Shown: piece by piece, positions 48,376-61,900 of the stretch
How the letters are laid out: each line of letters begins with the position of its first letter
Numbering within the stretch: position 1 is the stretch's first letter
NCBI RefSeq assembly: GCF_965638725.1
Contig: NC_134956.1
Coordinates: 24,611,047 to 24,675,046, forward strand
Length of the DNA stretch: 64,000 nucleotides
DNA from: Aptenodytes patagonicus
Taxonomy: Eukaryota; Chordata; Aves; Sphenisciformes; Spheniscidae
Reading direction: 5' to 3'
Made by a program: the position numbers and the translations under genes
The notes under the pieces: generated by a model
The model's input: the letters and a program-made list of their open reading frames with translations, nothing else
Told to the model about the DNA's origin: nothing
The model's database searches: none

Positions 48376-51300
48376 GTCACCAAAAAGAATCCCAAATCCA
48401 CGCTGGATACAGTGATGCTACTGCTGAAATACTGGTGATAATTAACAGAGTTTTGCAGGTGTAGGAAACCCAGCTCTCCACGAACAGCCCATCGGTTCAG
48501 CAGCACAACACCCCTGTGACATTTCTGCTGGCATACTCCGGTTTCGCATCTTGCTGCTTTTACTTAAGCCCTTCATCGTGGCCTCGGGTGTTTACGGAGT
48601 GCGGCTTGTTTTCGCGTTCAGTTTCTGGTCTGTCCCTCCCACTGCCAGCCCCTCTTCTGCTGAAGTTCCCGCTTTCCCCGTGGAGACAGAGAGAAATCTC
48701 CCCACAGAGATGCTCAATAAGTTTATCTGCGCTCTCAAAATTAGGGACTTAAGTGGGTCGCTGCTCCCTCTGTGGAAGTTCATTTCGCCCAGGGAAAGCA
48801 AGACGGCCAACTCGGTTACTTTGAACCATAACCTAACAGTAGTATTCTCATGTTCACCATACTGCTGACTCTCCTGCTTGTATTTGGAATAGCTGTTCTG
48901 TTATCGTTTAATGGATGGCGGCCAGGAGAAGACAAGCCATGGAGGACTGCGTAGGCGACAACATATATCACACATTTGCTGGAGGGGACAAGCGTGGTGA
49001 GGGAGGGGAGGAGGCAGGGGAGGGAAGCACAGACGGGATTTTCAGAGCAATAACCCTGCGAGGTCATTTTCTCAGCAGCGTGCTGGACACCTGAGCACGG
49101 ATGGGTTACTTCTGTTAAGGCTGGTGAAAAAGGGATTTGCTAGAAAATTTGCTTAACGTCGTCCAAGAGCAAACAGACTTCTTGGACCAAGTTCCAGACA
49201 GCTCAGAGGAGCTCCCAAAAGAAGGTGGTGATGAACCCCAATCTTTTCAGTCCTCTCTTCATGCCATGCATAGGTCCAGCCAGCTGCCAGGCCAGGGCTG
49301 GGCTCACCTTTCCCACTCCCACCTGGACAAGTGCCAGCGCAGCCCGGGGCGCAGAGCCCCGGCAGCTCCTGCCCCTCTCCCGAGAGCCGTTTCTCATCGC
49401 GCACCAGATGGACCTTCTCGGTGCATTCGCCTGCTTGCAGGGACCAGACTGCGCTATGGGAAACAGATCATACCCAGCTCGCTGGGGGAAAAATTAACTC
49501 TATGCAACTTTATAGCACTGATGTTTGCCATATTGATGAGAAAATAAACCCATACGCATTCATGACTCTGACCCCAGAGGCGATGACACATCCACTGCTC
49601 AGATCACAATTTCCATCCCATTTGTATAGGTCGGAGAAGCGATTCGTGTGATGCCACCCAGGGGGCCAGAGAGCGCCCGAAAATGAACCGGGGGTTTTGC
49701 CCCAACTCAGCATTGTCTGTTACTACCGTGGCACGACAGCATCCCCCTGGCTTCCTCACAAGTACCAGAGCACCGGATTTTGGCAGGAGCCAGCGGTGTG
49801 GATGCGGGTCCAGGGAAGCAGCCAACGACCTCCGCTAGCAGATGGCGTCCCCGGAGCTGCGCGCTCCGAATGCCCGTTAGGTGAGTGCAGAATGAGGAAG
49901 GCTGGAACGAGCCACTCCCGCTCCGTTTGGTCCTGCAACACCCGGGTGCCCCAACAGCAGCACCCACAGGAATGACACCCAAGGCCCTGGCAGCTTTGAA
50001 GGGTTTAAATCATTTGTGGTAAAAACAACCTGCTGTGGTTTCAACTCTGATCCATGCCCAGCTACTGTAAATTGGTCCTTTTTCTGTAACTTTCAGTAAT
50101 TTGTATTACAAATTGTGCTGCCTGTGGCAGCAAAAGTCCGATGCAGCTATTCTGGTGCCTGGGAGGATGTCTGACATGTAAAAGCAGTAATTATCGCTGC
50201 TCATCACGGGGGCCCTGCCAGCCCTCTAAAATGCGGATCCTTGGAAGTGTTGGGACACATTTTCTCCTGTGTTTTCTCCCTCCTGCCTAGCAGATGCTGT
50301 TGCACAAGGGCAGGGGAAGCCCCACTAACCGAACCTGCTGCTCCATCAGCGATGCTCACCCAGAGCAGAGAGGAGATGGAAAATCCTGCAGGCCGTTCTT
50401 CAGCATCCCTCCCATGTTTCAGGCTCCACCGAAATCCCTTCAGCTGCAATCAGGGTCTTTCACTCTCATTTCTGGAGAGCACAAGAGGGAGAACAGCAGA
50501 CACCAGTCACAGAGAACAAACAAATATTTCCAGCAGATAAATTGTAAACTCGCTGTTGATAGTATTTACAGGCAGAAGTGCCTCTCGCGGAGCACAGAAG
50601 CAGAGCTCACGTTTCAATATCACAGCGAAATGGTTTCGAGGACCTGTCTAAGGACTGATCATCACAGCAAAAGCTAATACAACATTTAAAAATCCAGCGA
50701 ACCAACATGAACAATAAATAACTTAATTACTTACAGGGTAGACATGAAAGTTCTGTGGGAAAAAACATGGTTAAGCCTCCCTAAAGATCCTCTCTAAATA
50801 ATCACTGTGAATTATTTGCTCAGCTGTAATCAGGAGGTGTATTAAGTATTTAGTAATGCAGTTACTTGAAAAATATTTTAAAAGGCTTTTGTGAAGATTT
50901 ACCACGTAAGCAGGGATCCCAGCGGTCAGGCAGGAGGGTGGCCAGGCAGTTCTGCGCCGTTTGGGGGAAACATTATTTTTAATGAAGTTGCTTTATGACT
51001 GCAGCGCTCTCCGCTACAAAGAAGGGCTTCCCACGCAGCCCATGCCAGCGATCGAACCCCAAGGCAAGTAAAATATTTTCTTTTACCTCTAAAGTGCCCT
51101 GGCTGTGCAACGACTTCCCGAACGCTGGTGACTGCGATGGAAACGCTGCAGTTACCTCGCTGGGCGACAGCGGAGGGGAAGCCCCGCTCGCCCTCAGACG
51201 GGGCGGCTGGGTGGTCCCGGGGCCCTTTGCAGGGGACGGCAGCACTGCGGCCATCGCCGCCGTCCACAGCCACCCCCTGCAGCCAGGGAGATGCTGGGCA

Positions 51301-54095
51301 CCCTGACCCCCCAGGGCTGCAGCCCGTCAAATCATCCCAGGATTACTTGTTTCCACACCTCCTCAGCAGTGCCGAAGCAGCAGTTAAAAACGTTGCCAAC
51401 AGTGCAAACCCCCTGCAGGGAAACGGCCCCAGACATCTGTCTGTGCTCGCACACGTACATGGGATTACCCGGGGAGGAGAAGCTCCCGAAGGCTTTGCGA
51501 TGCCTTGCTTCCGATGCACTTCAGCTGCATAAAATAGTGACATAAAAAGTGCACCTTTACATCAAATAAACTTGCCTTGCGTTTACCCATCTTCAGCTAT
51601 TAAACCTCGTCCTTTAAACAAATGACGGGGCAAAGTGGATGCTGGAGGGGAGCAGTACTCAAGATTTGGTGAAAATGGCAATGGGTTGTTTTTAGATACA
51701 CAGCCTGCCTGTTTGCATTTCAGAAGTGATCTCCAACTGGCTGCGCAGAATATCAAAATGATTTAAAACACATTTACAAATGGCTCATTCACTGACAGAG
51801 GCTTTCCTTCAGAAGTCCATTGAAGGGTCTGCCAGCACTCATCCGTACAAAGCGACAGCTAAGTGTGCGCTTGGCAGGAATTGAGGCAGCAGATGCCATC
51901 CTGAACTCTGCTTGCCACAACAGTCTTCCATGTGTGTGAATGCAAAACTCCCCTTCAATCCCACAACCCAGGCTGAATCCTGAAACTCTGCCTCTGGTTT
52001 AGTGCAGAACCGTACAAGTGATTTATAATTATGGAGCAATCGAGAGCGTTACGCAGCTGTTCATCTGAAGCCAGCACATGTGCAAACAGTTGGCAGCAAG
52101 AAGAAGTCATAAGGTAAAATTAAGAAACCAATTGTCAATTAGGAGCTCATTTAATCTCACGCTCCAACTTGAAAGGGAAGATTCCTTGGGGCCTTTCTGG
52201 GTGTGCGTGCTTATATGTGCCTATAAATAGTGTTACTCACATAGAAATGATAGCTTTATTTACTTATTTTTACAGTAAATCAAGCAGACTGTGCTGCAGC
52301 TGGAGACCTTTGCAGTTATCCAGTGATAACCTTGACTACCACTTTCTTCCTACAGTCTGAAAATTTCATTTCACTTTTTAAAACCTTCCTGATGTTTTTT
52401 TTGTTTTGTAGTTTAGCTTTCTTCACGTATCTGACTTCATACAATTTTGTGCAAAGAATTTCTCTTGTTAGCAGCGTTGCCACTGGCACACTATTATTTG
52501 CTGGAAATTCCAACTTTTAAAATTACCAGCAATAAAACCATGGCACAATGAAGGATGCAGAGATTTTTCCAGGAAGACTCAAATCTATATCTTATATCAA
52601 GAGACGCCCTAAAAAGAGAGATTTCAAACTCATTCGAAGTATTTACAGACAAACAATCACGTTATCCCAGCTTGACAAGTTACAGAGCTGCGGCAACAGG
52701 CCACGGGCAGGGTCCCTGCGCACGCACACAAATAAAACTGCCTGCAGTGACTTACAGCTGTGCAAATGCTCTGGAAAGGGAGCCACAGCAACACCTGATT
52801 CGGTCTTTGAGCTGCAGGATCAAGTCAAGATGTAATTTTCATTCTGAATAGGCCAGGCAAATTGTTAACACGAAATACCCGTCCTGGACACGAGGAGCTG
52901 CCGATGGCAACCTCGCACGCTTCACGTGAGTCAGAGGCCTTTGCCACCAAGAGGCGAGGAAGTTCCCAGGAGCTCCTGTTGGGAACATGACGTGCTCGTT
53001 AGCGAAGCATTTTGCTATACCCAAAACTGGGCTGAGTTATGGAGACAATGTCATCAGGCAAAACTGTGCTTTACATAAAGCCTGTCTGATGGGGGGATAA
53101 AGGGAAACGACCAAGAAAACATTTCAAACCTGTTGGCAGCGTAGATTAGAAGATATCCAAATATTCACTTAAACGTATGATTGCAATGATTTAATGACTG
53201 TAAGCCAGCATCCAAGAGTTAGGTCCCTTCAGCAGCGGCAGCCCCATTTCCAGTGCTAACACCAGGGATGCTAACCCAGCTCTGGGTGTATAGAGGAACG
53301 GACAGAACAAGTAATACAGGAAAATAAATAAATTCCTTTTGTGATTAATAAATCACAACTCTCACACTTTAATCTTCTCCCTAAAAAGATGGCAGTTTTC
53401 AGCTCATCTATGCCATTCTTGCATAAATCTGTACTTTTCTTAGAGAAATTACAAGGTTGGTAGAAAACCCGATGCCCATGCAACTAATTGTGGCACAACA
53501 TCATATCTAGGCAGCACTTGCCCTCTCAGACTCACTAAGCAATTGCTCATGTACCAAAAACATCAGAGCGTTCCTGTCTGTGCGTTTGTTTTTAAATGCA
53601 GAATTGCAAATACTTTCCAAACAAGAGGCTTATTCAGCATCTGTGGGTATGCAGCTGAGACATCGCTCGGTGTCACAGCTGTCGTGCCAGAGGCTGGAAA
53701 TGATAAATGATGCTCCCAGATGTTTCCAGAGAAGCCGCTGACATCAGGGGCAGGTTTCCCAGAGCCTGAGGAGGTTCAGCGTTTCCACAAGAGAGGAGCA
53801 GGGCTGCTCTCCGTGCCCACCGCAGGGCACGAGCGCGATGCCTTGCAGAGCAACGTGCACGGGCAAGACACGGCAGCAACGGAGCCGCCCTCCCATCCCC
53901 GTCCCTCAGGACTGACGATCTCTGCCAGCAGCCGAAGGCAGCAGACAGCTGATAGCGGTGCTGGGGTGTGTGCCAGGGTTGGGGGTATATTTAAGGGTGT
54001 TCCTGCCTATACTGCCTGTTATCGTGGCTGGCATTTAGGCTCCAAAACCTTCAGGGCGTTATTAAAAAGGTCAAACTTTGAGAAACATTTCAGGC

Positions 54096-54116
54096 TTTTT
54101 TTTTTTTTTTTTTTTT
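54096..54116. repeat. Poly(T) run, 21 bases
   Basis: Uninterrupted homopolymer, the longest A/T run noticed in the window. Read on the minus strand it could be the A-tail of a retrocopy, but the adjoining sequence on that strand showed no recognisable source transcript. Confidence 0.9.
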
Positions 54117-57100
54117 CCTCTTTAAATGCACCTTTTGAGCTGGTTTGGAAGAAGGCTGGGTTTCAAGGTTTCCTTTTTCTGAGCTGTGTTCTAGCAGGCA
54201 CAAAAAATCCCAGCAAAAACCCAAGCATTGTCTAATAGATGCATGGAAAGGTCACCTTTCAGAAAATACAATGTGGCTAAATTTGGTTCTGCATCAGTCC
54301 AAATATACAGTGCAAACACAGGCTGTAGTTTACTAAACCACAGCCTGAAATGAATAATGGCTTTTTGCAAGCGGAACAGTAAACACACCAACAAGGGAGT
54401 ATTTGGGAGCTCACTAAACCCAAACAATAATCAGGTTGTTGCACCTCAGTACCTCATTACCCACTGTCATCCTGGACACACAACTGCGTGAACAGCCAGC
54501 ACCGCTGTACGTTGTGGATGTAAAACCGGCCAGCGCAGCTACAGCAGCCGGGACCGGCGGCACGGGGCTGCAGCCACCCTCCACGGCCATCGTGCGCCTG
54601 AAGCAACGGCCCTGGAGCGGCTCCGCAGTTGGTTCAGCTGTTTATCAGGCTGATCCAAACCCAAAATTGCAGCAGCCCCCTTTCCAAAGGAAACGGTGGC
54701 AGCACGTTCTGGTCTCGTTTTCAGTGTTCGCAAGCTGGCATTTCAGCCGCGTTGCAACCCAGATCCTCCTTTACCAGAAGGTGCTTTATGAACTGCAAAG
54801 GGAGACCAAGACGTGCCGCACTAACTAGCAGATGTCAGCTGTAAATGCAAACCGGGACGCGTTAACTTGAGACAAAAAAATGGTTTGGTTTTGTGGTGGG
54901 TGCGTCCACAGACGCCCAGAAATGGTCCTCGTTCCTTTACGATCCTAACACGCACCTGAAATAACAGAATTCACAGAGAAGAAGAAATAAAAATAAAATC
55001 AAGACTTGCAGGATGATCATCTTACAATGGACTCTTTCACACATTAAAGTTAATATCCTGGAATTTATATATGATGTTGTATTTTATCTGATCATGAAAC
55101 TAATTGATTTAAAGCTGCCTACGCTGGAAAGTTAAGAAGTTTTCTTAGGGAAAGGAATATTGCCTTACAGCGTTCTCCCTGAATAACGAGTTATGACAAA
55201 TAAAATGGTTAAAGAAAGTGAAATCTTAATTAAATTCTGCTTATTGCAAGCAGGAGATTGGATGGATTAGTTTCATTAAATTTATTAAACCATGCAGCTG
55301 TCAAAGACAGGATGGAAATCCCAGCCGGGCTTCCCTCACTGTCCAGGAGCAGAGGGGTCGGGATCTGCCCCAACCCTCTCCAGCCCCCTCAGCCCGCTCC
55401 CACCCCAACTCGATGCGTTTCCAGTATCACCAGAGATTCTGCTGTAGCTTCTCCAGAAGGCAGAGCACTGTACACTCAAACACCTCTGTTCCCATGCTGC
55501 TCCCAAAGAACAGCAAAGCCAGCGCTAAACCCTTTCCAAAATCCTGCCCGTGCCTGCGGAGCCCTTGGTCCCTTGGCGACTTGGCTTCCTTTCCACATGA
55601 AGGTCTGAGACAGTTGTGGGGATGAAAGGGCTGCAATTTGTGCTTGGTGTTATTTGTCCCCTCAAGACTTTGCTCTTCTAGTAAAGGAGAGGGTGAATCC
55701 CTCTGAATTCCTCCTTTCTACTTGTCCTTCCCAACGTGCAGCATGGAGGAGAGTCACTGCACCTTGCAGGAGGACGGGGCAGGAGCATTACACTCAACTC
55801 AGTTACACTTAATTAGACAATAACAAATACAAGAAAAATAAATTATAAAACCAGTACAGCCAACACAGCCTTGAGAATGATTTCCTTAGGTTCCCCGTAC
55901 CTCGACCCCCACGCATCTGTTCAGCACAGCCCAGAACACATTCCCACTCCAGAGAAGCAGCTACCAACAGGGCTGCCCGCCTCAGCCGCTGCCTCAGCCC
56001 ATGCTGAAGCCAGCGTGACCTATGGCAGCGAAACCAAAGGCGCAGGGGTTTGCGCCACCCCATCTCTGTGTGTCCCCAGGGGTGATGGGCAACAGCCTGG
56101 TACGCAGCCGCAGACGCGATGTTCAGATCCGGCATCCAGCATCGCGCAGCACACCGCAGGCACCAGCTGAACGGCCACACTGACGATGCAAGCAAGGGCA
56201 GCTTTAAATGCCAAAATCAATATTAAAAAACCCAAACTTCTGAGGCTTATATTTGCAGAAAACAAAGTAGATGCACATAAGAAATAAACATTTTATTTTA
56301 ACTGAAAACAGCTCTTTGGGGAAAGCCCGCCACAGATCCAAGATAAGAGGTCACTTGGTGGTTCACTGCAAATGACAACAGAAGGGTTTACATTCAAAAC
56401 ATTTGCAAAAGATTAAAACATTGTTAGGAAGGTTAATGTCTCCTCACATTCTGCCCAGGCTGACAGGAAGGGAATCCTTCGAAATGCACAGAGCTCTAGC
56501 TTTCTGCTTGGAGAAATAACGATTTGATTGAATGAACGGAAGGAAAACAGTCATTTCCAAAGCTTGTGACTTTTTATACGTTAAGTATAGCTTCAGGATT
56601 AACACTTTCTCTTGCGTTCTTCAAGCGCCAGGGGACGTGTTCTGAGGTCACCACGACGGTCAGGACAGTACCGCTGCTGTCCGGGACCCCCAGAGCAGTT
56701 TCTCACCTTGCTCTGCTCTGGACCGTTACAGAATCTCTTGCCAGCCTCCAGCCACGCGGGACAACGCTCACGAGGGCTTGCACCGGCCTTTTCAGCACTA
56801 GTACAGACAGAACGTGTACTTCACGTTTCGTACGGTTTTATTCACCTTCTACATTGATTTTTTCCAAGTACTTTCTAGCCTATACTTACTTAATAAATTA
56901 GACTATTTCTCCTCATTGGGTATCGAAATACGTTTTCATCTCACATCAGTAGTTATTGTCATTAACTACAAATTTAACTCTGCAAGCGGCACCAAGTACT
57001 ACACAAGAAGTATCTGCTCTTGATACGGCACATTTATAGCCCGTTCACTATATTAAAAAGGAAAGCTCCCAGGTAGTTAAGTATTGCAGGATCCTCATTT

Positions 57101-58717
57101 TCCTGCCGATCCAGCGGAGTTAAGGACCCCACGCAGTACACGGCCCCTGGACGACAATCTCCAGGCTGACCTTCGGCGAGTTGGCCGTCGTGCAGCGAAC
57201 CAGCGTGTCAAGGGCTCCCAGCCTTACAGCCCCCTGCTTAAACCCGCAACTGCGCTTTAACACCAAAGACAGCAGTTCTGCGATTGCCGAGAGCTGCCGC
57301 TGCCCGCAGCAGGACGGTCTGCGACTCACCCCCCGCCACAGCGCACCAACACAACGGGGGTGAACGGAGCAGAACAGAAAGGGCACCGCCTCCCGTTTTA
57401 CTGGAGGTATAGTCACAATTCCTCTTCATAGCTAGACCTCGTGTTTTATGTTCTAATAGTACTGACGGAGCTTTTTGAGGCTATTTTCTGTGTATGACAG
57501 TGGATATCATTACCATATTAAAGAAAATGAAGTGCTGCTAACTCAAATATAATTAAAACATAACAATAAAAACCTCCAAGGGATGCTCAACAGCTGATGT
57601 AAGCCGATCTACATGAATTTCAGACACATTGACCATTATGCACGCAAACATTTTTATTCTTCTCTGGCTAACTACACAAAATTTAAATCTGTCTTGTATT
57701 AATTGCTGTAATTAAAAGGCAGAGCTAAAAGCAGAAGTCAATAATTACTCTCTTTCAAAAGGTTTACTTTTAGTAAAACACAAACAAAAATCAGCTTCCT
57801 GTTTTCCCTCTGCATTTACTTACCTCAATGGATTTACTACAATTTATATTCACCACAGATTTAGCCTGTTCTAAACAAAAATACTGCCTGCTACCATGGT
57901 TTGAGGAGGAATATTTTTGAAAGCAAAATGTCCAGTGCCAATTACAGCTATAGTCTAAAGTCAAAAGACACACGACCCTCAATCTTAAAAAGATTTCGTG
58001 CTTTCTTTGCAGAGTTCCTGATGAAAGGCTATGACCAAAGTTTCAGGGCTCAGCAAGAACATCTTTGAATATTTTGCATGGTATGTATTTTGCTTACAAG
58101 CTGTATTTTTAAAAACCTACCCTGTTATTCAGGCTTACTTTAATTTTATTGCATTGCTTCATTTTATTACAAAACTCCATCATCTTCTAAGAAAGGTAAG
58201 ACTTTTTAATGCTAATTTTTATTTTAAAGCTAGAATACTTCATGTCCAACGACCTTCCGATTTCTTTCAGATTTAATGACTTTAAACTGAAATAATGACA
58301 CATACTAATGAGTAAGTTTACATGGACATATTTAAAAAAAAAAGCGTATTTCTGTAGAACAGAAGTCCACCCCGTCCCTCAGCTCCCCCCACGCCTCCCC
58401 CCCCAGCTAAGCCAGGTAACTGGAGCATCAGCATCTGCCCGACGCCAAGCAAAACGCCGTCCCGCGATTGCTTCCAAGAGGGCAGAGCAAGCTTCTGCGG
58501 GGTGCGAGCAGGCACAGCGGCCACGCACAGAGCCACGTCCTCGGGCGGCGGCGCTGCCGCCCGGCACAGGAGCCAGCTCGAGGCTCCAGCAGGACTCCGG
58601 CAGTTAATGCCCCATCTCAGAGTTGGGCGGCCCACAGCGCTGCAAACAAAGCATGTCAGCACACCGATCCGGTTATTTTAAGGCAGTTTGAATGACAGCT
58701 ATGCGAAAACTCAGCAT

Positions 58718-58723
58718 TTTATT
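58718..58723 (-). terminator. RAD18: Candidate RAD18 poly(A) signal (AATAAA, minus strand)
   Basis: The first minus-strand AATAAA after the presumed RAD18 stop codon, 95 bases downstream. It would give a very short 3' UTR. Further hexamers lie at about 58.2 and 56.8 kb. Confidence 0.35.
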
Positions 58724-58817
58724 AAGCACCCAGATACACTGAAAACTGGAAAAAACTAAGAAGTATTTCTCAGCGTTAAGCCTTCTGCACGGTTTCAAGC
58801 TTCAGATCGCTCCAGCG

Positions 58818-58920
58818 CTAGCTCTTCTTCCGCTTACTCTTGGGACGCAGTTGATCATTTTCTGGCATTCGGGGCCGACGTGACTTTCTTTTGTTAACTC
58901 TCAGACGCAGAAAACTGCTG
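58818..58920 (-). CDS. RAD18: RAD18 terminal coding exon (C-terminal 33 residues), partial gene
   Basis: The minus strand has a strong acceptor, a long pyrimidine tract (TTTTTTTCTTTTTCCCCCCCCAG), followed by one base completing a split codon, 33 sense codons and TAG at 58818-58820. The peptide is highly basic and ends R-P-K-S-K-R-K-K-S. It fits the C-terminus of human RAD18 as I remember it, with the same length, the R-x-R near its middle and the basic P-x-x-K-R-x end. RAD18 is the E3 ligase that, with RAD6, monoubiquitinates PCNA at stalled forks; its N-terminal RING, UBZ and SAP domains are outside this exon. Position and strand agree with the conserved order CAV3-OXTR-RAD18. The upstream exon must end with two bases of a codon. 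Two other AGs (58918, 58915) keep the frame. Confidence 0.65.
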
Positions 58921-61900
58921 CTGGGGGGGGAAAAAGAAAAAAAGGAACGTATGGTTTTGAAGATGCTCTAAACACGGCAAATACTAAGGCTGTATTAAAG
59001 CGCTGTTAAGCAGTATGTGGGCACACACAGGTATGCGTTACTGGTGATGAAGAGGAACACTGCTCTGCCTTCTTGTTTGAAGAAGATGATGACGGCACCC
59101 ACGAACCATCCCATTCACCCTGAGCACGCAGGGACAGGGGAGTCGCGGTGTCTCTCCTCCTGTCACCAGGGACCAGTTTGGAACAGGAAGAAGCGGCAGC
59201 AACCTTTCGAATTCCTTGTCCATAAATGAGAAGAGCCCCTGGCGCTGACAAAACCATGATTATGTTATACCAGAAAAGGTTGACTTGAAACAGTCATCCT
59301 CAGCAGCACAGCCACCGAGGAAAAGGACGAGTGGTTTTGGTCACGGTTACCCAAGAAGGAAAGCGCATGGGACTCCCATCTTTAAACAGGCTCTCTTTGC
59401 CAGAAGCTCTTCTCATTTATGGACAAAGAATTTTCCACTGGAAACTCAAAGAAGTGTTTTCTTTTTAGTCATAGAGTTAATTTTAAAGAAAAAAAAAAGT
59501 TAAACTAGCCATATTTAAATTAAGCAGCTAATTTCCATCATTCAGCCTCAGAGCTTAAAATTCCACGTAGTGTTGACATGAAAGATATCACATCCATCAA
59601 TAGCTATTGCTAATTAAACATTCCTTATAAATGCACTCTTTTTTCTTTTTTTACCATTTGCTAGGATGAGTCCATCCTGCAGGGACTATTCATTTGGCTT
59701 AAACTGGGAATTCACAACTGAAAATAACAATGGAAAACTCTCAAATGCCAAAGTCCGTGTCTCTGTTGACTGCCGCAAGATGTACACTAAAAGAGATTAA
59801 CAGGAACAACTCGTATTTCAGAGGTCAGTTCAGCACCACGATGGAAACAGAACTCCTGCATCTGAGACCATTAACCATGTCCAGGAAGATCAGCGCGAAT
59901 CCCAACACAATGAGATTTAGTCTGTACCTCTGGAGACAGCAGTATGATTAAATGCTCATACCTGCAGAGCGCAGAAAGAAGAGACGATGCATAAGCACAA
60001 CCCTATCCAACCCTCCCCAATCCTCCACCTTACAAGCGTGACTTCTATAGTGCATGAAGACCAAAGGCGAAGGCCTTTCTCCCCCAGCTGTACCCCCCAC
60101 TCCCTGATTTCCATCCCCTGCATTCATTCAGTGGAGAGGATCACTCATTTTAACCTAGAAGCAGCTAAGGTTTTAAAAGTTAGTGAAATTAGATATTAAA
60201 ATAACCTCTTTATATGTCACCTTTTTCTCTGCTGCAGTTCACAATTTTGCATTATTTAAATGCAATGCAAATGCTAAGGCTGTTTTGTGAAACCTCTCAG
60301 TACAGTAATGCATTCCCAAAGGCAGTCCCACGCCGAACTAATGCACGGGCTAACTGATGAACGTATTCATAAATGGATACACAGGTGTTTTAAGAGTGCC
60401 ATGATCCAAACTTTTTTTTCCTTTAAATTAAGCTCTAAAATAGCTATTTTCAATTAAACCCAAGGGAGCTGCTGCTCTTTGTATCCATCATACCCAGCCC
60501 TTGTACGTGGGCCATATCTTCTGTTCTAGGCCAAGGAGAATTCGCCTATCTCCATCCAACTCTGTAGTTGTATGACAGAGCAAAGGATAATTAACCTTGG
60601 TGGTTAGGTCGTTATGAGCCTCTGATGAATGACACTGGAGCACCACACTCTTTAGGGACAAGATAAGACATGGAAGTGATACACTAACCCTTCTCCAGAG
60701 CACATGGCTTTGGCCATTGATGGATGAAGGATCCTGAGCTGGATGGACAACTTGTCCGATGCAGTGTGTCGCCTATTAATCACCTTTGCTTTCCCCATCC
60801 TAGGGTGCTTTGCCAGCTCACAGGCACAGAGCAGCCTTACAGCTCTCCAAGCCAGCTGGATCCCTTCAGCTGTACCCACTGGGTACCAAACGGCCATGGC
60901 CTTGACAGGGAGCTTCCCCCAGACAAGACCACCTCCCTGGCCCCACGCTGCCGGAGGTACCGCTCCCAGCAGCCACAGCTGGCGAATGAATCAGTGAATG
61001 AAATCAACTCCCGATGGTCTGCAAAGCACTTACCGATGGTGAGACCAGTCTGACAAAACTAGGTAAGGCTCTTTCTCCAAAAACTAACTGCATTAAATAA
61101 AGCTAACATTCATTAAACACTTGATGTTTCTTTGCCTAAAATTAATTGCTGCACTTGCCAAGAGACATTATTTGGCTATAAAGAGCAGAAACTATATACA
61201 CAGACAAGGCTGTGAAAAAGGGGGTGTTCTTACCAATTTTTATTTATTTGAGATCATCTTGTCAGATACAATTGGCACACTGGCACAGTTTGGGAAGAAT
61301 TGCATTGATTACTTACTAATGAATTGTTGAGGTCTAGGTTGAAATAGCCTGTCTATAGCTTGACAGAAAACTGACAAGAAGTAATTCTTGAGACTTGGTA
61401 AATTATTTCAAATACAAGTATACAATTAATATAGATAAAGAATGTTTAGGGGCTCATCTAATTTGCTATTCACTATTACCCTTCAAGCCCCTCGGTATTG
61501 TTTTGTGTTTTCTTCACAGGGATGCTGTGTACGCTCCAGAGGACAGGTTCCGCGATGACTCTAACCCTGCCGCGCTGCCTTCCATGGCACCGTGCAATAC
61601 TGCCTTCACAAGGACTCGGTTATGCTACAGAAAAGCATACTAAATGATGGTCTGCAGAACTCAGCTACGTCTTGATAAGCAGTCAGTAATACAATGAGCT
61701 CTTCGCCGCCACGTGTTATGAGGAAGGAGACAGACCACAGGCAGCACTTGCAGGCACGCCAGGCAATGCTGGGACTGCTCACATGATTTATAGCTGCTTA
61801 TGTAAGTTTGGAGAGCGCTTAAATAAGATGCTTGTGTAATACTGGAGACCGAGACGGCTGTGAGGTACAAACAGCGACACAGCTGCACCACCTCCGCGAC

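Larger units (their letters stand above)
43109..58700. other. Gene desert between OXTR and RAD18, right part
   Basis: About 15.6 kb with no supportable gene and no recognised interspersed repeat. A pyrimidine-rich tract lies at about 45415-45545. The last 2 kb (56.3-58.7 kb) is AT-rich and has several minus-strand AATAAA hexamers, so it could include extended RAD18 3' UTR. Open frames are short and have no recognisable products. Confidence 0.5.

Noticed and set aside
54096-54116. Poly(T) as the reverse of a retrocopy poly(A) tail
   Set aside because: No recognisable mRNA-like sequence or target-site duplication was found on the matching side.
59964-60060. Strong donor-like CTGCAG/GTATGA on the minus strand, possible RAD18 exon end
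   Set aside because: No frame before it gives a RAD18-like peptide of the right phase; the phase-compatible frame hits a stop within about 15 codons.
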